Source: Chitinophagales bacterium
GTDB taxonomy: Bacteria; Bacteroidota; Bacteroidia; Chitinophagales; UBA10324
Length of the DNA stretch: 5,220 bases
Assembly: GCA_013695775.1 (NCBI GenBank)
Contig: JACCZV010000243.1
Location: 1 to 5,220, forward strand
Direction of reading: 5' to 3'
Made by a program: the position numbers and the translations under genes
The notes under the pieces: model-generated
The model's database searches: none
What the model saw: only the letters and a program-made list of their open reading frames with translations
Told to the model about the DNA's origin: nothing
Shown: positions 1 to 5,220 of the stretch, piece by piece
Layout of the letters: each line of letters starts with the position of its first letter
Numbering within the stretch: position 1 is the first letter of the stretch

Positions 1-584
1 CGGTGATGTTTAGCATCGGCCCATCGAGTGAGCATTAATTGATTATAAAAATCAATCGTTGTCCAGGGATCGCGAAAATCGGCGAGCCATGGGATGTTTA
101 ATTTTTTTTTTATACCTAACGCGATGAGGTGCATGCTATGGGGTGTACCGGAAGAAATGATTGCATCTACAGGATTTTTTTTTATCTCATTCGTCAGATA
201 TTTTATCGATGGTTCAATCCAAAAGCATCTTGCATCCGGAATAAAAAGATTTCCACGAATCCAAATGCTGAGTTTTTCTGTAAAAGACCTTGGTTTATTT
301 TCCGACAAGAAACCCGAATAAACAGCTTCTTCCTTCTTGCGGCCTACAAATTTCTTATACATATCATACGGCTCCCAAATTGGTAAACGGAGGATTTTCA
401 TCCCATGAACCACATCTTTTTCCAGGGAATGGTCGATGATCGGGTATGCAGCATTTTCGGGTGTATAAATTATTGGTTCCCACCCATATTCACTCAGATA
501 TTTAGACATCTTCAGCCACCGCTGCACTCCAGCTCCTCCGCTTGGTGGCCAATAATAGGTGATAATCAGAACTTTTTTGAACAT
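1..584 (-). CDS. GT-B glycosyltransferase (family 4-like), N-terminal part, cut by window edge
   Basis: The frame reads from ATG at 584-582 leftwards without a stop to base 1 (194 codons). Family members usually run a little over 400 residues, so roughly the first half is present. The N-terminus is a beta-strand followed by a loop with YYWPPSGGAGVQRW (residues 10-23). This is the glycine-rich nucleotide-sugar/acceptor loop typical of GT-B enzymes, and this form is common in Bacteroidota. SSGTPHS (144-150) and WLADFRDPWT (166-175) are further hallmarks of the N-terminal Rossmann domain. The donor-binding C-terminal domain lies outside the window, so sugar and acceptor cannot be inferred; surface polysaccharide or glycan synthesis is the usual role. 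No signal peptide is seen, and cytoplasmic or membrane-peripheral location is expected. The start is secure because an in-frame TAG lies five codons upstream (599-597). A weak AGGA (595-592) precedes it. The coding strand carries A10 and A9 runs (111-102, 183-175). Confidence 0.88.
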   Translation of the reverse strand, partial: MFKKVLIITYYWPPSGGAGVQRWLKMSKYLSEYGWEPIIYTPENAAYPIIDHSLEKDVVHGMKILRLPIWEPYDMYKKFVGRKKEEAVYSGFLSENKPRSFTEKLSIWIRGNLFIPDARCFWIEPSIKYLTNEIKKNPVDAIISSGTPHSMHLIALGIKKKLNIPWLADFRDPWTTIDFYNQLMLTRWADAKHH

Positions 585-649
585 GCGCGATTCCTGCTAA
601 AATAAAGAACCGGCAGTACACTCCATCAACTTTGAGTCACATTTCTACT

Positions 650-663
650 TAAATAATTATTTA
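650..663. repeat. Perfect 14-bp A/T palindrome (TAAATAATTATTTA)
   Basis: The two 7-base arms are exactly self-complementary with no spacer, centred between 656 and 657. It sits in the divergent intergenic region, 66 bases upstream of the glycosyltransferase start and about 110 bases upstream of the M16 start. This could be a dimeric regulator site, but all bases are A or T and the local DNA is A/T-rich, so chance is a real alternative. Confidence 0.4.
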
Positions 664-741
664 TAGTTGTATTATAAACTCGCTTTCGACCAAAGAATTA
701 AAAACTTCGATCAATATTCTATGATCAGATTTTTTTGTGAT

Positions 742-749
742 TAGTTTTG
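742..749 (+). promoter_or_regulatory. Candidate Bacteroidota -7 promoter element for the M16 operon
   Basis: TAGTTTTG fits the TAnnTTTG -7 consensus recognised by the primary sigma factor of Bacteroidota. It lies 23 bases before the ATG at 773, so a transcript would have a leader of only about 15-20 bases. A matching TTG at the expected -33 distance (about 19-23 bases upstream) is not visible, though a T7 run sits just upstream. An 8-base degenerate motif in A/T-rich DNA can arise by chance, so this is tentative. Confidence 0.35.
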
Positions 750-772
750 CCATCATTAAAAAAGCATTCATC

Positions 773-2143
773 ATGAAGCGATACATTCAACTCATTTTTT
801 TCTTTCTTTTATTTTACAGCACTGTAAGGGCTCAGGAGCATCTTCCCTCCAATTTTTTCATGACTACCCTTGGAAATGGTTTGCAGTTGCTGGTAATAGA
901 AGACAACAGCGTTCCTCTTGCAACCATCGAGATTGCGGTTCACAATGGATCATATACGGAAGATTCAGCATTTAATGGCCTTTCTCATTTATACGAACAT
1001 ATGTTTTTTAAGGCCAACAGAGACATCCCATCTCAGGAAGCTTATCTTCAAAGAGTTCATGAGTTGGGAATTTCTTTTAATGGCACAACCTCAGAAGAGA
1101 GAGTGAATTATTTCTTCACACTTCCTACAGCTAACCTCGATGAAGGGCTAAAGTTTATGAACAGTGCCATCCGTTTTCCTTTATTTCTTACTCAGGAAAT
1201 GAAAAATGAAAATCCTGTGGTGGATGGCGAATTTCAACGTGCAGAATCCAATCCGGCATTTATGCTTTTTCAGGACTATAACAGGCAAATATGGGGCAAT
1301 CTATATGTCCGTAAAAACCCTATCGGCATTCATGAAGTAATTCTCTCCGCTACTCCTGAAAAAATGCGTGAAATTCAAGCAAAATATTATTGGCCTAACA
1401 ATTCCATACTTGTTATTGCAGGAGATGTAAAGCATGCTGATGTATTTTCAAAAGTAGAGAAGCTCTTCGGCGATTGGGCATCTTCGGGCTTCGATCCTAT
1501 ACAAAAATATCCAATTCCGGAATTCGCCCCTATTAAAGAAAATAAAACCTTCGTTACAATAAATGAGAATTCACGAGTGCCTTTTGTACTCCAGGGCTGG
1601 CACGGACCAGATACGAGAAATGATGTGAAGGCCACTTATGCTGCTGATGTTTTTTCGTTTATTGTTTCGCAGTCGTCCTCAAAGCTACAGCAACAACTGG
1701 TGGATAGCGGCCTGGCTTATCAGGTTCAGTTTGGCTATCAGACTAACAAATATGTTGGCCCCATACAGTTGTTCGTGGTGCCCAATCCCCAGCGGGTGAA
1801 GGAATGCATGAAAGAATTGGAAAAACAGATCAGCTTATGGGATTCTGATTCATATTTTACTGATGAGCAACTGGAAACAGCAAAAACTCAGTTGGAAATT
1901 AACGAAATCTATGATCGGGAAAGAACTTCCAGTTACATACATACTGTAACATTCTGGTGGGGCTCTGCAACTATAGATTATTATACTACCTACATCGACA
2001 ACCTGAAAAAAGTAACTCGTATGGATATTCAGGAATACGTTCGGAAATACATTAAAGACAAACCCAAGGTTGCAGGCATCCTGATGTCATCGGAAATGAA
2101 AAAAACGTTGGGAATAGAAAGCTACAATCAATTATTTCAGTAA
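773..2143 (+). CDS. Exported M16-family zinc metallopeptidase, catalytic subunit
   Basis: A 456-residue protein with an N-terminal signal peptide: KR, then a hydrophobic run at residues 5-15, with likely cleavage near VRA-QE (20/21). It is therefore expected in the periplasm or exported. The inverted zinc motif HLYEH gives ligands H72 and H76 with catalytic E75, and E153 (in VVDGEF) is the third ligand, 77 residues after H76 as usual for M16. The C-terminal M16 domain follows (about 200-430), with GWHGP and DSGLAY motifs. In the substrate-gripping Arg/Tyr pair, Y316 is kept but the Arg seven residues earlier is Leu (L309). The length suits the roughly 50-kDa M16B class (mitochondrial processing peptidase-like). 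ATG 773 is preferred to an in-frame GTG at 737 because it puts the basic n-region at the N-terminus and lies downstream of the candidate -7 element. No Shine-Dalgarno is visible. The next gene, 28 bases on, encodes its probable partner. The substrate is unknown. Confidence 0.9.
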   Translation: MKRYIQLIFFFLLFYSTVRAQEHLPSNFFMTTLGNGLQLLVIEDNSVPLATIEIAVHNGSYTEDSAFNGLSHLYEHMFFKANRDIPSQEAYLQRVHELGISFNGTTSEERVNYFFTLPTANLDEGLKFMNSAIRFPLFLTQEMKNENPVVDGEFQRAESNPAFMLFQDYNRQIWGNLYVRKNPIGIHEVILSATPEKMREIQAKYYWPNNSILVIAGDVKHADVFSKVEKLFGDWASSGFDPIQKYPIPEFAPIKENKTFVTINENSRVPFVLQGWHGPDTRNDVKATYAADVFSFIVSQSSSKLQQQLVDSGLAYQVQFGYQTNKYVGPIQLFVVPNPQRVKECMKELEKQISLWDSDSYFTDEQLETAKTQLEINEIYDRERTSSYIHTVTFWWGSATIDYYTTYIDNLKKVTRMDIQEYVRKYIKDKPKVAGILMSSEMKKTLGIESYNQLFQ

Positions 2144-2171
2144 AATTAATGAAAATTTTAAAATAATTATC

Positions 2172-3509
2172 ATGAATAAATATTTGTTTTTTAAAAATAT
2201 AATAATCTTAGCCCTATTTTGCCTTATAGCTGTTAAATCAGTTTTAGCTGATAGTGGCATAAAAGAATTGAATGTGGATGGCTTGACCGTTATCATCAAG
2301 CATACGCCCAAAGAGGTCATCAGCGCCCGTTTTTTCATTGCCGGTGGTACTGCAAATTATCCGCTGGATAAGCAAGGCATTGAATCCGCAGCATTAAATA
2401 CTGCTCTTAATGGGGGTACCACATCTATGAATAAGACCCAATTTAAAACTGCCGCTGAAAAGATCGGGACGAGATTTGATTATTCTGCTTCACTCGATTA
2501 TAGTCAGATGAGCATGACTTGCATTAAGTCATTCTGGGATAAATCATGGGCATTGTTCGCTGATGCGATAATCAATCCGGCTTTTGATCCAAATGAATTT
2601 GGCCTTATACTAGACCAAATGGTAAGCAATGCCAAGCAATCCGAGGAAAATCCCGATGCCGCATTGGCCCGTCTCGCAAATGGGTTTGCTTTTAAAGGAA
2701 AAAATTACGAAAAGGACCCCGATGGTACCTCAGAATCACTTTCAGGCCTGACAGTTGATCTTACGAAGTCATATTATAAAAATACCATAGGAAAGACGCG
2801 ATGCTTTTTGGTTATTGTTGGAAATCTTACCGAGGAAGAGATCACTGCAAAAGTTAGGGCTTCACTTTCCAAATTACCTGGCGGAACAAGTGCTAAGCTT
2901 GAACAGCGGTATCTTATCACCAAGGGCTCAGAAAATATTGTAGAAAGAGATATTGCTACAAATTACCTCTGCGGCATTATGTCCTCTGCATCCCTCAACT
3001 CACCTGACGGCATCCCAATGATGATGGCAATGTCAACAATGTACGATAGGTTTTTTGTTGAGTTAAGAACCAAGCGGAGCCTTTCGTATGCACCGGCCGC
3101 CTTTATTAATACCGATGCCATGATTAGCCCCTATAGCCAGATTTATATCTCCACAGATTCGCCTAAAAAATCTATTCAGGTGATGGTTGAATTGTTGAAC
3201 GATATTAAGAAGGTGGGTTTCAAGGAGGATGAGTTGATAAACAAGAAAGAGGGTTTTCTTACAAATTATCTGATTCAATTAGAGACATCGGCGCAACAAT
3301 CAATGGCTATCGGTAAATGGAATGTGCGCGGAAACTGGAAGATGTATGATGAATTTGTTGAACGGGTAAACAAAACAACATTAAAAGATTTGAACCGTGT
3401 AATGGATCAAAATACCAATGCGATTGTGTGGACTTATCTTGGAAAGAAAACAGATATTAAACCAGAAGATTTCAAGCAAACTGAAGTGTATAAAAATAAG
3501 CCTTACTGA
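2172..3509 (+). CDS. Exported M16-family protein without zinc site, probable partner subunit
   Basis: A 445-residue protein with a signal peptide (hydrophobic core about 9-21, likely cleavage VLA-DS at 26/27). It shows the two-domain M16 layout: an N-terminal half to about 235 and a C-terminal half containing ELRTKRSLSY. Aligning GIESAALN (69-76) with the zinc-motif region of the upstream protein puts Ser72, Leu75 and Asn76 at the His, Glu and His positions. The distal Glu position is Asn153, so no zinc site remains. In contrast the R299/Y306 pair, seven residues apart, is intact. In known M16B heterodimers the non-catalytic subunit has this pattern and supplies substrate-binding residues. 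The gene begins 28 bases after the upstream stop with no terminator between, which implies co-transcription and complex formation in the periplasm. A/T-rich leader without Shine-Dalgarno; ATG 2172 is the natural start. The family call is firm; physical pairing is inferred. Confidence 0.87.
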   Translation: MNKYLFFKNIIILALFCLIAVKSVLADSGIKELNVDGLTVIIKHTPKEVISARFFIAGGTANYPLDKQGIESAALNTALNGGTTSMNKTQFKTAAEKIGTRFDYSASLDYSQMSMTCIKSFWDKSWALFADAIINPAFDPNEFGLILDQMVSNAKQSEENPDAALARLANGFAFKGKNYEKDPDGTSESLSGLTVDLTKSYYKNTIGKTRCFLVIVGNLTEEEITAKVRASLSKLPGGTSAKLEQRYLITKGSENIVERDIATNYLCGIMSSASLNSPDGIPMMMAMSTMYDRFFVELRTKRSLSYAPAAFINTDAMISPYSQIYISTDSPKKSIQVMVELLNDIKKVGFKEDELINKKEGFLTNYLIQLETSAQQSMAIGKWNVRGNWKMYDEFVERVNKTTLKDLNRVMDQNTNAIVWTYLGKKTDIKPEDFKQTEVYKNKPY

Positions 3510-3543
3510 TTTTAGAACCAAGTAAATAAGTACTTTATAATTT

Positions 3544-3570
3544 AGCCGGGGGGAATCCATCGGCTTTTTT
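3544..3570 (+). terminator. Probable intrinsic terminator of the M16 operon
   Basis: AGCCG (3544-3548) pairs with CGGCT (3561-3565), extendable by one G-T pair, around a loop of 10-12 bases that includes a G run. It runs directly into six T's (3565-3570), then an A and more T's. It lies 35 bases after the second M16 stop and 43 bases before the ABC-F start, the right place to separate the two units. The stem is short, so efficiency is uncertain. Confidence 0.6.
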
Positions 3571-3612
3571 ATTTTTCAGGTAAGAAGCAAATTTTATATT
3601 CCTTTTACATTT

Positions 3613-4272
3613 ATGAATTACCTCTTTGCCGAAAATATCTCTAAATCATATGGTGAAAAAGAGTTATTCAGCGACATTACACTTAGCATTAACAAAGGCC
3701 AGCGCATCTCACTGGTAGCCCGAAATGGGTTTGGGAAGACTTCTTTATTAAAAATAATTTCCGGAAAGGAGAAGCCGGATACAGGTTCCGCATTTTTAAG
3801 GAAGGAGCTAACCATTGGTTTTTTGGAGCAGGACGCTGTGATCAATGAAGGCCTTACCATCATTGAAACAATTTTCGATTCTGATAATCCGGTGGTAAAA
3901 GCAGTAAAAGAATATGAGCTCTGTCTTGTAGAAAATACAACTGCAGCAAAGCTGCAGGATGCTATGGGGGAAATGGATGAATTGAATGCCTGGGATTTTG
4001 AGTCAAAAGCTAAACAGATTCTTACAAGGTTAAACGTAGGTGAAGTGAACCGCAGGATAAATACATTGAGTGGTGGCCAGCGCAAAAGGGTGGCACTGGC
4101 AAGTGTGCTGCTTCATGAGCCTGAATTTTTAATTCTCGACGAGCCAACAAACCATCTTGATCTGGATATGATTCAATGGCTTGAAGAGTACCTTAGAAAA
4201 AACCACGATACACTTTTAATTGTAACTCATGATCGTGATTTTTTAGATAATGTGTGTGATGAAATCATATAA
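3613..4272 (+). CDS. ABC-F ATPase, N-terminal half (gene interrupted by in-frame stop)
   Basis: 219 codons encode the first nucleotide-binding domain of an ABC-F protein (Uup/EttA-type, soluble, no membrane segments). These proteins act on ribosomes rather than in transport. Walker A is ARNGFGKT (36-43), signature LSGGQ (152-156), Walker B FLILDE (172-177) with catalytic E177, D-loop HLD (181-183) and switch H206 in THD. All ATPase motifs look functional; the Ala for Gly at the first Walker A position is tolerated. Translation ends at TAA 4270-4272, exactly where relatives continue with an acidic residue in a 'RIIELDxG'-like strand, and the frame resumes with LDEGRLFFYTGKY. Full-length relatives are about 600-640 residues, so this product would lack the linker and second ATPase domain. 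Because ABC-F function needs both ATPase domains, it is probably inactive unless the stop is read through or is an error. No Shine-Dalgarno precedes ATG 3613. Confidence 0.85.
   Translation: MNYLFAENISKSYGEKELFSDITLSINKGQRISLVARNGFGKTSLLKIISGKEKPDTGSAFLRKELTIGFLEQDAVINEGLTIIETIFDSDNPVVKAVKEYELCLVENTTAAKLQDAMGEMDELNAWDFESKAKQILTRLNVGEVNRRINTLSGGQRKRVALASVLLHEPEFLILDEPTNHLDLDMIQWLEEYLRKNHDTLLIVTHDRDFLDNVCDEII
4270..4272 (+). other. In-frame nonsense codon (TAA) inside the ABC-F gene
   Basis: The context is ATC ATA TAA TTA GAT GAG. One base change (GAA to TAA) would restore the Glu expected in the strand. There is no frame shift: codons on both sides belong to one ABC-F reading frame that stays open to base 5220. 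No selenocysteine or pyrrolysine codon is involved, and no obvious readthrough hairpin was found by eye just downstream. TAA serves as an ordinary stop for the first M16 gene (2141-2143), which argues against general reassignment. Confidence 0.85.
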
Positions 4273-5220
4273 TTAGATGAGGGACGGCTATTTTTCTACA
4301 CCGGGAAGTATGAATACTATCTTGAGAAAAAAGCAGAGCGAAAGGAAAATGATGCACTGGCTGTAGACAAAGCAAAAAACCTGCTTCGCAAAGAGCTTGA
4401 ATGGATGCGGCGACAACCAAAAGCGCGAACTACAAAAGCAAAATCCAGAATTGATTCTTTTTATGATTTGAAAGAAAAGGCTTCAAAGAATTTGCGTGAA
4501 CAGGAACTGAGGCCGGAAATTAAGATTACACGACTGGGCGGCAAAGTAGTAGAGTTTCACCATGTACATAAATCATTTGGTGAAGTTAAGATACTCACTG
4601 ACTTCAGCTACAAATTTAAAACAGGCGAACGTCTTGGGATAGCCGGAAGAAATGGCATTGGAAAAACTACTTTTCTTAATCTCATTACCGGGGCGGAAAA
4701 ACCGGGGAGCGGAAAAATCGTTATAGGAGAAACTGTGCAGTTCGGGTATTACACCCAGAAAGGAATGAAGATAAAAGAAGAACAACACGTTATTGATGTT
4801 GTAAGGGAAATAGCAGATTACATTACTCTTGAAAAAGGAAAAACATTATCAGCATCTCAATTGCTCGAGCGTTTTTTGTTCGATCGCGATAAGCATTATG
4901 ATTATGTTTCTAAACTAAGTGGTGGGGAAAAGCGGCGGTTATACCTTTTGACCATATTGATGAAAAACCCAAACTTTCTTATTCTTGATGAACCCACTAA
5001 CGATCTTGATATTATTTCTCAAAATGTGTTAGAAGAGTTTCTTGAGGAATACCCTGGTTGCCTTGTGGTGGTTTCTCATGACCGGCATTTCATGAGAAAA
5101 ATTACAGATCATTTGTTGGTATTCGAAGGTAACGGAACCGTCATTGATTTTCCGGGCACATATTATGATTACCTGTTATGGAAAGATCAAAGAAATAGCT
5201 CAGAGAAAATATCTCTGCCG
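4273..5220 (+). pseudogene. ABC-F ATPase, linker and second ATPase domain (continuation after the stop, runs off the edge)
   Basis: 316 codons in the same frame as the N-terminal half, still open at the window edge. Numbering as if the stop were one residue, the basic helical linker that contacts P-site tRNA in this family spans about 235-300. Its conserved core is RRQPKARTTKAKSRI (266-280). The second ATPase domain follows: Walker A GRNGIGKT (345-352), signature LSGGE (435-439), Walker B FLILDE (455-460) with catalytic E460, D-loop DLD and switch H489 in SHDRHF. Every catalytic motif is preserved, so any inactivation is recent or only apparent. The first in-frame ATG after the stop is at 4405, inside the linker, with no good ribosome-binding site, so independent translation would give a single-domain fragment. 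The codons at the window end (SSEKISLP) are past the ATPase core and probably enter a C-terminal extension. Best described as the 3' part of one interrupted gene. Confidence 0.82.

Larger units (their letters stand above)
585..772. promoter_or_regulatory. Divergent intergenic region between glycosyltransferase and M16 operon
   Basis: These 188 bases separate two divergently read genes and must carry promoters for both. The region is strongly A+T-rich in its middle. It holds a perfect 14-bp palindrome (650-663), a second short inverted repeat (TTATA 661-665 against TATAA 673-677), a T7 run (730-736) and a TAnnTTTG match on the plus strand (742-749). No exact TAnnTTTG match was found on the minus strand; the nearest is ATTCTTTG at 698-691, which is off consensus. 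No small gene with support was recognised. Confidence 0.6.

Noticed and set aside
94..605. Plus-strand open frames across the left end
   Set aside because: They are shadows of the minus-strand glycosyltransferase, whose motifs (YYWPPSGGAGVQRW, ADFRDPWT) are unmistakable; the plus-strand translations resemble no recognised protein.
737..772. In-frame GTG start adding 12 residues to the first M16 protein
   Set aside because: The extension would put a weakly charged segment before a clear KR n-region and signal peptide starting at ATG 773, and it overlaps the candidate -7 promoter element.
2149..2166. Five-codon reading frame (ATG to TAA) between the two M16 genes
   Set aside because: It is too short and A/T-rich to support as a leader peptide, with no ribosome-binding site or attenuator structure visible.
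3606..3613. TACATTTA resembling a TAnnTTTG -7 element before the ABC-F gene
   Set aside because: It misses the final G and overlaps the start codon, so it could not drive a transcript containing that start.
3718..3741. Ala instead of Gly at the first Walker A position of the first ABC-F domain
   Set aside because: The essential GxGKT core is intact, and to my knowledge Ala at this site is common in Bacteroidota ABC-F proteins, so it is not evidence of inactivation.
3618..4085. 155-codon minus-strand open frame
   Set aside because: It lies entirely opposite the ABC-F first ATPase domain, has low-complexity Ser/Phe-rich content and no recognisable domain, so it is an antisense shadow.
4270..4272. 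General reassignment of TAA to a sense codon in this organism
   Set aside because: TAA ends the first M16 gene at a normal family length, 28 bases before the next gene, so it works as a stop here.

Overview
The window looks like an ordinary chromosomal stretch from a member of the Bacteroidota. This is inferred from A+T-rich intergenic DNA, start codons without convincing Shine-Dalgarno sequences, a possible TAnnTTTG-type promoter element, and proteins of types common in that phylum. No rRNA, tRNA, CRISPR array, insertion sequence or phage gene was seen.

Layout: (1) 1-584, minus strand: the N-terminal 194 codons of a GT-B glycosyltransferase whose 3' part lies beyond the left edge. (2) 585-772: a divergent intergenic region with a candidate promoter and a perfect 14-bp A/T palindrome. 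(3) 773-2143 and 2172-3509, plus strand: a two-gene unit encoding two exported M16-family proteins. The first keeps the complete zinc site (HxxEH plus distal Glu). The second has lost all four of those residues but keeps the C-terminal Arg/Tyr pair, whose Arg the first lacks. They are best read as the catalytic and non-catalytic subunits of one periplasmic heteromeric protease. (4) 3510-3612: a short gap with a probable intrinsic terminator. (5) 3613 to beyond 5220, plus strand: a tandem-ATPase ABC-F gene of the Uup/EttA type (ribosome-associated translation factors). It is split by an in-frame TAA at 4270-4272, after which the same frame stays open and conserved to the window edge.

The three loci (envelope or polysaccharide glycosylation, periplasmic proteolysis, translation factor) show no obvious shared pathway. 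I found no convincing undescribed system. The two points most worth a second look are the nonsense codon in an otherwise intact ABC-F gene and the complementary loss of active-site residues in the M16 pair.
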